Assembly (NCBI GenBank): GCA_013813945.1
Contig: JACCQV010000854.1
Location: 1-17,975 of the forward strand
From: Deltaproteobacteria bacterium
GTDB lineage: Bacteria > Myxococcota_A > Polyangia > Haliangiales > Haliangiaceae
Length of the DNA: 17,975 bases
Reading direction: 5' to 3'
Made by a program: the position numbers and the translations under genes. Position 1 is the stretch's first letter. Each line of letters starts with the position of its first letter. The notes below the pieces were generated by a model. It did not search any database. It was not told the origin of the DNA and saw nothing but the letters and a program-made list of their open reading frames with translations. This document shows, piece after piece, positions 6,370-13,960 of this stretch.

Positions 6370-8170
6370 GATACGCCGTGGCAGCTTCCGCGTCGAGCGG
6401 CTCGGAGAAGTAGAAGCCCTGCACGTACTCGCACTCGAGCTGGCGCAAACGTTCGAGTTGCTCGACGGTCTCCACGCCCTCGGCGATCACATCCATCCCG
6501 AGGTTGTGGGCCAAGGAGACGATGGCCCGGACGATCTCCGGGCGCTCGGTCTTCTGGCCGATGCGGGAGACGAACGAGCGATCGATCTTGAGACTCGTCA
6601 CCGGAAAGTTGTGCAGGTAGCTGAGGCACGAGTAGCCGGTACCGAAGTCATCGAGGCTGATCGCGATCCCTAGCTCGCGGAGCCGGGACAGCGTGTGCTG
6701 GATCGCCGGGTCATTCGGCATCATCGCGCTCTCGGTGATCTCGACCTTGAGCTTTCTCGGATCGAGAGCGACAGCCTGGGCGGCCCGCTCGATCTCGCCG
6801 CCGAGGTCAGCCTGCAACAGCTGGCGCGTCGACAGGTTGACGGCCATCGTCAGCTCCTGTGCGCCATCCTGGTGCCACGCCGCGAGCTGCCGGCATCCCT
6901 GCTCGATCACCCACAGGCCGATCGGATTGATCATGCCGCTCTCCTCGGCGATCGGGATGAACTCGCCGGGGGAGATGATCCCGCGTTCGGAATGGTGCCA
7001 GCGGACGAGCGCCTCGAAGCCGACGATCGTGTGACTGACCGACGCGAGGATCGGCTGATAGTGGAGAACGAGCTCTTGACGCTCGACCGCGTGAGCGAGG
7101 TCGGACTCGAGTCGGAGCTGGGCACTCACCGTGCCGTGCATCTCGTGGTCGAAGACCTGATAGCGCGACCGCCCTTCCTCCTTTGCGCGATACAGGGCGA
7201 CGTCGGCGTCGCGGAGCAGGTCCGTACTCCGTTCGTAGCGCGCGTTCATCATGACGATCCCGATGCTGGCGCTCGCCAGCACCTCCTTGCCGTCGATGTC
7301 GAACGGAGTCTTGAGTGCGTTGTGGATTCGCTCCGCGGTTCGCGTCGCGTCCTTCACGCTGTGACTGCCGTCGATCAGGATCGCGAACTCGTCACCGCCG
7401 AGCCGAGCGGGGGTGTCGACCTCGCGGAGACACTGCTGGAGGCGGCTCGCCACGCCGATCAGGAGCTGGTCGCCGGCGAGATGTCCGAGGGTATCGTTCA
7501 CGATCTTGAAGCGATCGAGATCGAGCATCATGACCGCAAAATCGGGGCTCGTGCGCCGGCGAGATCGAGCGACCGCACCGTTGAGGTGCTCCATGAATAG
7601 CGCGCGATTGGGCAGGTTCGTCAGGCTGTCGTGGTGCGCGAGGTCGAACAGCTGCTGCTGCGCGATCTTGCGCTCCGCAATCTCCCGGGCGAGCGAGCGA
7701 TTGGTCTCGGCCAGCTCGGCGGTACGAGCCGCAACACGTTCCTCGAGCTTCGCGTGCGCCGCATGAAGCGCGAGCTCGTTCTGTCGCAGATTGACGAACA
7801 CCGAGACTTTTGACCGCAGGGCTTCGGGATCGAACGGCTTGAGAATGTAGTCGACGGCGCCCGACGAATAGCTGCGGAGAATGTGGTGCTGCTCGGGATA
7901 CGCGCTGAGGAAGATGATCGGCGTGTGCCGCGACTGCGCACGCTGCCGCAGCAACGCGATCGTCTCGAACCCGTCGAGCCCCGGCATGCGGATATCCATG
8001 AGGATGACGGCGAACTGCTCCTGGAGGACCGCACGAAGCGCGTCGTTTCCGGAATTCGCGAGCACGAGCTTCTGCCCCAGCGGCTCGAGGCTCGCCTCGA
8101 GTGCCAGCAAGTTCTCCGGCCGATCATCGACGAGGAGAACGCTTACCGGTGGCAGGTCTGTACTACTCAT
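6350..8170 (-). CDS. Response regulator with GGDEF and EAL domains (cyclic di-GMP turnover)
   Basis: The product is 606 residues from the ATG at 8170. A longer in-frame start at 8266 would add 32 residues that precede the receiver fold without adding to it. Residues about 9-127 are a receiver domain with acidic pair D15/D16, phosphoacceptor D59 in LMDIRMP, and K111 in LKPFD. A coiled coil (about 130-178) links to a GGDEF domain (about 178-340) with intact GGDEF (258-262) and, five residues before it, the inhibitory-site motif REVD (249-252). The EAL domain runs from about 355 to 600 with EAL at 386-388 and DDFGTGYS and AEGVET motifs. Both the cyclase and the phosphodiesterase could be active, with phosphorylation of the receiver probably choosing between them. 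No histidine kinase gene is adjacent. Its 3' end overlaps the opposing hypothetical gene by 20 bases. Confidence 0.95.
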   Translation of the reverse strand: MSSTDLPPVSVLLVDDRPENLLALEASLEPLGQKLVLANSGNDALRAVLQEQFAVILMDIRMPGLDGFETIALLRQRAQSRHTPIIFLSAYPEQHHILRSYSSGAVDYILKPFDPEALRSKVSVFVNLRQNELALHAAHAKLEERVAARTAELAETNRSLAREIAERKIAQQQLFDLAHHDSLTNLPNRALFMEHLNGAVARSRRRTSPDFAVMMLDLDRFKIVNDTLGHLAGDQLLIGVASRLQQCLREVDTPARLGGDEFAILIDGSHSVKDATRTAERIHNALKTPFDIDGKEVLASASIGIVMMNARYERSTDLLRDADVALYRAKEEGRSRYQVFDHEMHGTVSAQLRLESDLAHAVERQELVLHYQPILASVSHTIVGFEALVRWHHSERGIISPGEFIPIAEESGMINPIGLWVIEQGCRQLAAWHQDGAQELTMAVNLSTRQLLQADLGGEIERAAQAVALDPRKLKVEITESAMMPNDPAIQHTLSRLRELGIAISLDDFGTGYSCLSYLHNFPVTSLKIDRSFVSRIGQKTERPEIVRAIVSLAHNLGMDVIAEGVETVEQLERLRQLECEYVQGFYFSEPLDAEAATAYLSRSRR

Positions 8171-8207
8171 GACTACCAGAGCCGCTGAGCCGCCGCGGTT
8201 CAACTGT

Positions 8208-8226
8208 ATCTCAGCGCGCGCGAGAT
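8208..8226. repeat. Imperfect inverted repeat upstream of the REC-GGDEF-EAL gene
   Basis: ATCTC (8208-8212) pairs with GAGAT (8222-8226) around an alternating GCGC core, with one bulged A. It lies 38-56 bases before the regulator's start codon, a plausible place for an operator or an mRNA leader hairpin. I saw no convincing -35/-10 pair in the adjoining sequence. Confidence 0.25.
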
Positions 8227-8295
8227 CCTGGTGTGGTGTCCACGCGATCGGAAAGAGTAGCCTCACGGGGGCGGACCGACGGCACGGCAGGCGAT

Positions 8296-8660
8296 TCAGA
8301 AGCGATCGAGCGCGACGGTCTTGATCAGGGTGTCGAACCTACGCGCGTCGCATCCGGGCAGGCTGTATGCGCGAGCGCGGCATCGCCGTACTCGACGTGA
8401 AACACCGCCTTGCCCGCCGCGATGAACGGCATCAGCAGATCGCACTTTTCGTACTGCACGCACTCCTCAGTTCGTTCTCGAGGCGATCTCGAGTTCGCGT
8501 TGCCATCGACATTGTCCGGCTCGACGCCGTCGCAGCCGCGCGCGCGAGCTCGGTCGAGGCGAGCCGCCCATGATCGATCGCACGGCTCGGAAGCTCGGCA
8601 GTGTCGGGACGCCAGTGCCCGTGGCTGTCCGCGCGTGCAGGCGATTGATGACGCGGGCCT
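8296..8660 (-). pseudogene. Decayed GH114 (endo-alpha-1,4-polygalactosaminidase-like) gene
   Basis: Fragments of a glycoside hydrolase family 114 protein can be read in order on the - strand, in more than one frame. They are VINRLHAR (near 8659-8636), WRPDTAELPS (8614-8585), VRSIM (8583-8569), AARLDRARARGCDGVEPDNVDG (to 8502), ECVQYEKCDLLMPFIAAGK with VFHVEYGD (from 8462 down to about 8380), CPDATR, then RFDTLIKTVALDRF ending in TGA at 8298-8296. GH114 enzymes contain this series, including the active-site EPDNVDG region. There are three visible lesions: an extra base in the CCC run at 8567-8569, loss of roughly 40-45 codons between VDG and ECVQ, and a frameshift near 8340. The N-terminal half and any signal peptide are gone or unreadable. 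No functional product is expected. Confidence 0.72.
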
Positions 8661-8874
8661 CGTATTGCCGACGGTGCGGACGCTCACGATCGTTCGCGCT
8701 CGATGATCTCGCCCGTGCTCCGCACGTTGCAGTCACAGGCCTGCGGTTGAGTAAGGCGAGCTACGGAGCCAACGTGGTGTGCGCGTTTCGCACAGGGCGA
8801 GATCTTGTAACGGTTAGGGCACCGCGGTGCCTGCCAGTGGACGTGCGGCGCCTGACTGGAGTCAACTGGTCGCC
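8661..8874. other. Intergenic sequence between GH114 remnant and DUF1549 lipoprotein gene
   Basis: No gene is supported on either strand. The left part may hold more eroded GH114 sequence that I cannot align by eye. The promoter of the following + strand cluster should lie here. A TGTAAC box at 8806-8811 is a possible -10 element but has no matching -35. GGAG at 8858-8861 is the nearest Shine-Dalgarno-like site to the next start. Confidence 0.4.
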
Positions 8875-10512
8875 ATGGGGACCCGCACCACGCTCGTGGT
8901 GGCTGTCGTCTCGGCGTGCTCGGCCTCGAGTATCCCGATCGATCCAACGCCACCGCCTCCACCACCGCCGTCGGACAACCCGATCGACGTCGCGATCTGG
9001 CCTCGGCTCATCGAAGAGGGCTTCACGGATCTGACACCGGCGACGACGAACGAGCTCTGCCGCCGGATCTCTCTCGACCTCACGGGCGTGAGCCCGCAGG
9101 CGGACGAGGTCGCGACGCTGTGTACGGGTAAGTCGCCCGAGCAGATCGTGCGCGGGTTCATGGCCCTGCCGCGATTCCGCGACACCGAACGACGGTTCTG
9201 GATCCGTCGCATCGGCGCAGAGCCGACCGCCCTGATGGCCGATCACATCGCGGACGCCGATCGGATCTACCTGGCGGCGGCCGACGGCACGATCGGATAC
9301 GACGACATGGTCGCGCAGCTCGTCGCGCACCCGATCATCACGCTGCATCGCTCGATCGCGGAGGCAGACGATGTGGCGCCGACCGTCCTCCACGTGTTCA
9401 ACACGTTCCTCGGCCGCGCGCCATCCGCGATCGAGATCGACGATTTCGCGAACCTCCTGCGTCCGTGGCAGCGCCGGTTCGAGGACCGCTACGATCTGGG
9501 CTACAGCTATTACGTGCGGCCGGCCGCGCTCGATCCGCGGGCCTGCCTCGATGCCGTGCTGGGTGCGTCCGCGTGTACCTCGACGCTCCTCGGCGCGCCC
9601 ACCACCGTCGATCTCCAGATCACACCGCGGGTTCCGAGCGGGTACTCGCAGACCAGCGACAACCTCTACTATTACGAGCTCGCACAGGGCGACATGCCGG
9701 CGGCGCTCCAGGCCGAGCTCGAAAAACCCGGCCGCTTGCTCGCGACCCGAGCCGAGCTGTGGGACGAGGCCGCGGATGTTGCGCTGTCACGCTTCGTCGG
9801 CTGGTGGAGGTCGACGCCGAACGAGCCCGACAGCGTGTTGCCCGAGGTCCAGCAGGCACTCGGCAGCTGGTTTCGTGGGCACGAGACGCGCGATCTCCGC
9901 GAGCTCTACGTCGTCGTGATGACGTCGCTCCTCTACACGAGCTCCTCGGAGGTTGTGACCGACGGAGAGCGGCCACCATGGACGACAGGTCCTACCAAGC
10001 TCCTCGAGCCCGAGCAGCTCCTCGACAGCGTCGCTCGCGCGCTCGGCCGTGAGCTCGGCCAGTGTGATCCTCACACGGAGGAAGAGGTCGGCCTCGACTT
10101 CTACTGGCCCGATCGGCTGCGGACGTCGCAGCCCTCGGGCTGGTACGGGTTCGGCTACGACTTCTATCGCCAGTCGGCGGTGATGCTGGGCGGCTGCCTC
10201 GGCGCGCGGCAGGCACCTCGCAATCCCGGATTGCCCGCGTTGCTGACGCACATCGAGCTCGCGCGAGGGCTGTGTGCTCCGCCATCCGAGCTGCTGCCTG
10301 CGGGGATCGACGCAGCCGCACCGGCGACCGTCGCGGTTGCGACCGACCTGTTCACGCGGTTCCTCGCTCGTGCGCCCGCGAGCGACGAGGTCGCGATGCT
10401 CGACGCCGCCGCGGCAGCGTGCCTCGGCGATTCCGGCTGCGCCACCGCAAAGAACCTCGCCATCGAGGTGTGCGGTGCGCTCCTCCGCTCCAGTGCCTTT
10501 CTCTACTACTGA
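8875..10512 (+). CDS. DUF1549-like lipoprotein
   Basis: The product is 545 residues from the ATG at 8875, chosen because it begins with a compact lipoprotein signal with lipobox VSAC (Cys15). An upstream in-frame ATG at 8827 would bury this signal. A proline-rich linker (PTPPPPPPPS) follows. Residues about 58-110 contain LCRRISLDLTGVSPQADEV and then FMALPRFRDTERRFW, the core signature of DUF1549 domains in planctomycete and myxobacterial surface proteins. Two further segments, NTFLGRAPSAIEIDD and TRFLARAPASDEVAM, look like the repeated FLGRxP..xE element of the same superfamily. No CxxCH heme motif is present. It is the first gene of a cluster with a DUF1501 protein eight bases downstream, the usual partner of this family. 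The role is probably in the outer envelope. The reaction is unknown. Confidence 0.8.
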   Translation: MGTRTTLVVAVVSACSASSIPIDPTPPPPPPPSDNPIDVAIWPRLIEEGFTDLTPATTNELCRRISLDLTGVSPQADEVATLCTGKSPEQIVRGFMALPRFRDTERRFWIRRIGAEPTALMADHIADADRIYLAAADGTIGYDDMVAQLVAHPIITLHRSIAEADDVAPTVLHVFNTFLGRAPSAIEIDDFANLLRPWQRRFEDRYDLGYSYYVRPAALDPRACLDAVLGASACTSTLLGAPTTVDLQITPRVPSGYSQTSDNLYYYELAQGDMPAALQAELEKPGRLLATRAELWDEAADVALSRFVGWWRSTPNEPDSVLPEVQQALGSWFRGHETRDLRELYVVVMTSLLYTSSSEVVTDGERPPWTTGPTKLLEPEQLLDSVARALGRELGQCDPHTEEEVGLDFYWPDRLRTSQPSGWYGFGYDFYRQSAVMLGGCLGARQAPRNPGLPALLTHIELARGLCAPPSELLPAGIDAAAPATVAVATDLFTRFLARAPASDEVAMLDAAAAACLGDSGCATAKNLAIEVCGALLRSSAFLYY

Positions 10513-10520
10513 GGTTGATC

Positions 10521-11906
10521 ATGCGAATCCGCCGAAGAGACTTCCTACGCACCACCGCTGCCGGCGCCGCGATCGCGTTGATCGGGTTATCGCGCAAGTC
10601 GTCGCATGCAGCCGAGCCGAGTCGCGCGCGCCGCGTGTTGATCATCAACGCAGGCGGCGGCTTGCGGTCGAGCGCGGCCTTCAACGCATCGCCCGATATC
10701 GCGCTCAATCCGTGGGGCGTCCTCGGTCAGGCGGGTGTGTTGCGGCTCGGCGCCGTCCTGCGTGCGGACGAGGCAGCGGTCACGACAACGGCCGCCTCGT
10801 GGCCCGGCGGTGGGAGTGTCCCGTGGATCAACCAGGCCGCGACGTCCTTCGGGCTGATCGCCGCCGCCGATCACGCACCGGATGGCTCCACGCGGGCCGG
10901 CGATCACACCGATGACGAGCCGCGCATGGGGACCGGCTACTTCGGCAAGCTCGACGCACCCGGTCTGGTGACGGTTCTCAACCGCTTCATCGGTCCCGGC
11001 GCCAGCGCTCCGGTCGCGACCATCGGCGGCGCTGAGTTTGGAACGGCGCCGCCGGCCTGGGTCTCCGACAAACCGATCCAGCTCGCGTATGACGAGCTTC
11101 CCGGACAGGCACCCGTCGGCGGCACGGCGACCGTCGGACGTCCTCTCGAGGCTGCGCTCGACGCTCGCTATCTCGCGCGCCGCCGTCACCTCGCACGTGC
11201 GGCGGTGCAGTCACTCGTCAACACGAAGGCGACCCTGCGCCGATTCGGCCCGGTGCTCGCAGACAAACGCCTGCGGTTCGATAGCGCGACGTACCTCGGC
11301 GAATCACTGGACGGGATCACGAATCAGATGCTGCTCGAGGCTGTTGGTGACGCGCCGGAAGCCGGTCGTCCGCGCGATCGAGGAGCACGTAACGTCGCGC
11401 TCGCTCTGCGCTTGCTGCAGCTCGGGTCACCCGCGGTCAGCGTCTCGATCGGCGGCTTTGACACGCACGACAGCGAAGTCCAGGAGGCACCACAGCTGTA
11501 CACCCGGTTCGCACGGTTCATCGCCGGCGTTCACTTCGCCCTGTCGCGGATCCCGGATCCGATGATGGGTGGCTCGATGCTCGATCACACGCTCGTTGTC
11601 ACCACGAGCGAGTTCGGGCGAAGCGGCATCGCCGGAGGCTTCAACGCCGCAGAAGGTACCGACCACGGCGAAGGTGCCGGCTGGCGCTATCAAGCGCACG
11701 TGGTGTTCGGTGCCGGCGTCCGTCCGAATAGACTGCATCCGACCGATGACACGAATCGCCCGTTGACGAAGCCCGCCTCGACCCACGCCTTGCTCGCGAC
11801 GATCGCGGCAGCGACCGGCGTGCCGCAGGAGGCGATCGCCGCACAGTGGCCATCCGGGACGGGGCTGCATCCGGAAGGAGGTCCGCTGTGGGATCTCTGG
11901 GCATGA
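10521..11906 (+). CDS. Tat-exported DUF1501 family protein
   Basis: The product is 461 residues. The ATG at 10521 follows GAGG (10511-10514), which overlaps the preceding stop. The N-terminus MRIRRRDFLRTTAAG is a twin-arginine signal with hydrophobic core and probable cleavage near SHAA (about 31), so the folded protein is exported. The C-terminal half shows the DUF1501 hallmarks: GGFDTHD (311-317), HTLVVTTSEFGR (356-367) and GTDHG (379-383), followed by AHVVFGAGV. DUF1501 is related to the alkaline phosphatase/sulfatase superfamily, and these Asp/His/Glu residues correspond to the region of its metal site. The usual N-terminal DGLNTV-like motif is replaced by NAGGGLRSSAAF, so this is a divergent member. 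It is translationally close to both neighbours, and the three products probably act together in the envelope. Confidence 0.85.
   Translation: MRIRRRDFLRTTAAGAAIALIGLSRKSSHAAEPSRARRVLIINAGGGLRSSAAFNASPDIALNPWGVLGQAGVLRLGAVLRADEAAVTTTAASWPGGGSVPWINQAATSFGLIAAADHAPDGSTRAGDHTDDEPRMGTGYFGKLDAPGLVTVLNRFIGPGASAPVATIGGAEFGTAPPAWVSDKPIQLAYDELPGQAPVGGTATVGRPLEAALDARYLARRRHLARAAVQSLVNTKATLRRFGPVLADKRLRFDSATYLGESLDGITNQMLLEAVGDAPEAGRPRDRGARNVALALRLLQLGSPAVSVSIGGFDTHDSEVQEAPQLYTRFARFIAGVHFALSRIPDPMMGGSMLDHTLVVTTSEFGRSGIAGGFNAAEGTDHGEGAGWRYQAHVVFGAGVRPNRLHPTDDTNRPLTKPASTHALLATIAAATGVPQEAIAAQWPSGTGLHPEGGPLWDLWA
11875..11881 (+). promoter_or_regulatory. Strong Shine-Dalgarno that decides the next start
   Basis: AAGGAGG is a near-perfect anti-16S match inside the end of the DUF1501 gene. 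It stands six bases before GTG at 11888 and 21 bases before ATG at 11903, so it supports the GTG as the start of the following lipoprotein. Confidence 0.7.
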
Positions 11907-12805
11907 GCCGCTGGCTCGCGACCGTGGCGGTGCTCTCCGCCTGCGGCAACGACATGAGAACGACGGACGAGCCGACGGAGACGCCGGCGTACCGCGATAT
12001 CAACGAGCTGTTCGATCAGGGGTTCGCGCGGACCTGCTCGCTCAATAACGGCGTCTGCCACAACTCGAAGAGCTATCCCGACCTCCACACCGTGACCGGC
12101 CTGATCGGGACGATCGATCAGCCGTGTAACTCCGATACGACGGATCCGGTCCTGATCCACGACGCCTGCGAATCCGCCGCCGATCGGCTGGTGATCCCTT
12201 CGGCGGGGATCGACGTCCGGATCGTCAGCGCCACGCTCGCACCCTCGGAGCAAGAGCTCGACGTGCGCAACCTGACGCAGGTCACGCTCGTGCTGGATCC
12301 AGCGCCAACCGGGCTTACCGTGGGAGCGACCGACACCGAGGTCCGCCGCGACGCGACGATCTTCGCGGTCGGCGAGTATGGCGCGCGAGTCGCGTCGGTC
12401 AACGGAGCCGAGGTGGTGCTCGATCTGCGCAGCGCCTACGGCGAGACGTCGACCCGGCGGTTCTTCGACGTCCGCGTTCAACCGCCCGGACCGCTGCGGA
12501 TCCATGTCGGCGATCCGAATGGAAACGGGATCCAGGGCGCGCGGACCACCACGATGCCGTTGATCGCGGTGGGCGATCCGGATGGCAGCTACCTCATGCG
12601 TCGCCTGGTCGACGATTCGTTCGGAGAGCTGATGCCGCGGCAGTGCCGGACCTGGGACGATCGCGCAAACCGGGCGCTCGGCTGCTGGATTGCCGGGCTT
12701 CGCGTCGATGACGACGGTGCTGTCATCAACGCCTTCGATCCGATCGACTACGCCGGATGCTCGATCGAGGTCGAGGGTCTCGGGAAGTGCACGACCCCGG
12801 AGTGA
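11888..12805 (+). CDS. Lipoprotein with C-x5-CH motif, third gene of the DUF1549/DUF1501 cluster
   Basis: The product is 305 residues from the GTG at 11888, set by a strong Shine-Dalgarno sequence. The ATG at 11903 also works and would give an ATGA overlap with the DUF1501 stop. The signal ends in lipobox LSAC (Cys19 from the GTG start). Soon after comes TCSLNNGVCHNSKSYPDLHT, with Cys50, Cys57 and His58. This resembles a cytochrome c attachment site in place and in the CH pair, but the spacing is five residues rather than two, so covalent heme is unlikely and a disulfide is more probable. The central part (about 110-215) is beta-rich, with AxVxSVNGAEVVLDL-type strands. A later segment GDPDGSYLMRRLVDDSFGELMP recalls planctomycete-type cytochrome proteins. 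The function is unknown, and it is likely an envelope partner of the two preceding products. Confidence 0.78.
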   Translation: MGSLGMSRWLATVAVLSACGNDMRTTDEPTETPAYRDINELFDQGFARTCSLNNGVCHNSKSYPDLHTVTGLIGTIDQPCNSDTTDPVLIHDACESAADRLVIPSAGIDVRIVSATLAPSEQELDVRNLTQVTLVLDPAPTGLTVGATDTEVRRDATIFAVGEYGARVASVNGAEVVLDLRSAYGETSTRRFFDVRVQPPGPLRIHVGDPNGNGIQGARTTTMPLIAVGDPDGSYLMRRLVDDSFGELMPRQCRTWDDRANRALGCWIAGLRVDDDGAVINAFDPIDYAGCSIEVEGLGKCTTPE

Positions 12806-12844
12806 TCGCCGCGAGACGCTGAGCCAGTCGACGGCGGAAACGCT

Positions 12845-13945
12845 ATGGTCCGCGGCATGAGCGAGATCCGACTCCCGGCAGAGCGCAAGCACGCGGACGA
12901 GCTGAAGGCGCTGGCTGCCAGCGATACGGGTGGTAAGCCACCGGGCTGGGCGCTGTCGCCGAAGGCCGTCGAGCTCTACATCATGGGCAGCGACAAGCCC
13001 GTCGGCGGCGTGACGATCACGCCGAAGTACGTCGGCGACAAGTCACTCGTGCAAGTCGCGATCGCGACGCTCGCCTCGGATCGCGCGTTGATGCTCGCGG
13101 GAGAGCCAGGCACCGCGAAGAGCTGGCTCAGCGAGCACCTGTCCGCGGCGATCAGCGGGACCAGCGCGCTGGTCGTCCAGGGCACGGCGGGAACCAGTGA
13201 AGAGCACATCAAGTACGGCTGGAACTATGCGCTGCTGCTCGCCGAGGGACCAAGTCACAAGGCGCTCGTGGCGTCGCCGGTGTTGCGTGCGATGCGCGAG
13301 GGCCGGATCGCTCGGTTCGAGGAAGTCACTCGCACGAGCTCCGAGATCCAGGACTCGCTGATCTCGATCTTGTCGGAGAAGCAGACGAGCATCCCCGAGC
13401 TCGGCGAGGTGATCACGGCCCAGCGCGGGTTCAACATCATCGCGACCGCGAACACCCGCGACCGTGGCGTCAACGAGATGAGCGCCGCGCTCAAGCGCCG
13501 GTTCAACTTTGTCACGGTGCCCGTGGTCGAGGATCTCGAGCAGGAGATCCGGATCGTGACGCGGCGTGAAGCCGAGCTGCGCGGGGACTACCAGGTCGGC
13601 GCCGAGCCGCCGGCGGAGATCGCGCGGATGCTGGTCACCCTGTTCCAGGAGATGCGCTCGGGGATGACGAAGGACGGCAAGACCAAGGTCCGCTCGCCGA
13701 ACTCCGTGCTCTCGACCGCGGAGGCGATCTCCGTGCTGTTCAACAGCGGGATCCTCGCGCAGAGCTTTGGCGCCGGGAAGGTCAGCGCCGAGGACATCAC
13801 ACGTTCTCTCGTCGGCGCGATCCAGAAGGAGAACGCCGACGACATCAAGGTGCTCCGCGAGTACCTCGAGACCGTCGCCAAGGGTCGTCCGAGCCCGTGG
13901 AAGGAGCTCTACGCCTCGGCCAAGCACCACGTGAGCCGCAGCTAG
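12845..13945 (+). CDS. MoxR-family AAA+ ATPase, YehL type
   Basis: The product is 366 residues from the ATG at 12845, six bases after a GGCGGA site. The ATG at 12857 gives MSEIRLPAE, which looks more like the start of relatives. The single AAA+ domain has Walker A GEPGTAKS (86-93), a Walker B region ARFEEVTR in which the usual DE is EE (159-160), sensor-1 Asn203 in ATANTRDRG, and Arg218/Arg219 in the KRRF motif. The EE variant and the phrase QDSLISILSEKQ followed by PELGEV are, from memory, typical of the YehL branch of MoxR proteins. These form oligomeric rings that use ATP to remodel partners, usually with a vWA protein, and one is encoded two genes downstream. It starts 39 bases after the previous stop and ends 15 bases before DUF5682, so it is the first gene of the operon. 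Confidence 0.93.
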   Translation: MVRGMSEIRLPAERKHADELKALAASDTGGKPPGWALSPKAVELYIMGSDKPVGGVTITPKYVGDKSLVQVAIATLASDRALMLAGEPGTAKSWLSEHLSAAISGTSALVVQGTAGTSEEHIKYGWNYALLLAEGPSHKALVASPVLRAMREGRIARFEEVTRTSSEIQDSLISILSEKQTSIPELGEVITAQRGFNIIATANTRDRGVNEMSAALKRRFNFVTVPVVEDLEQEIRIVTRREAELRGDYQVGAEPPAEIARMLVTLFQEMRSGMTKDGKTKVRSPNSVLSTAEAISVLFNSGILAQSFGAGKVSAEDITRSLVGAIQKENADDIKVLREYLETVAKGRPSPWKELYASAKHHVSRS

Positions 13946-13960
13946 GACCACGAGGCTCGA

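Noticed and set aside
12035..12061. Possible cytochrome c heme site in the third lipoprotein
   Set aside because: The spacing is Cys-x5-Cys-His, not CxxCH, so covalent heme attachment is not supported.
11690..12892. 400-codon - strand open frame spanning the end of DUF1501 and the C-x5-CH lipoprotein
   Set aside because: Same kind of shadow: composition is rich in Arg, Asp and Val, with no domain. The + strand genes have signal peptides and ribosome sites.
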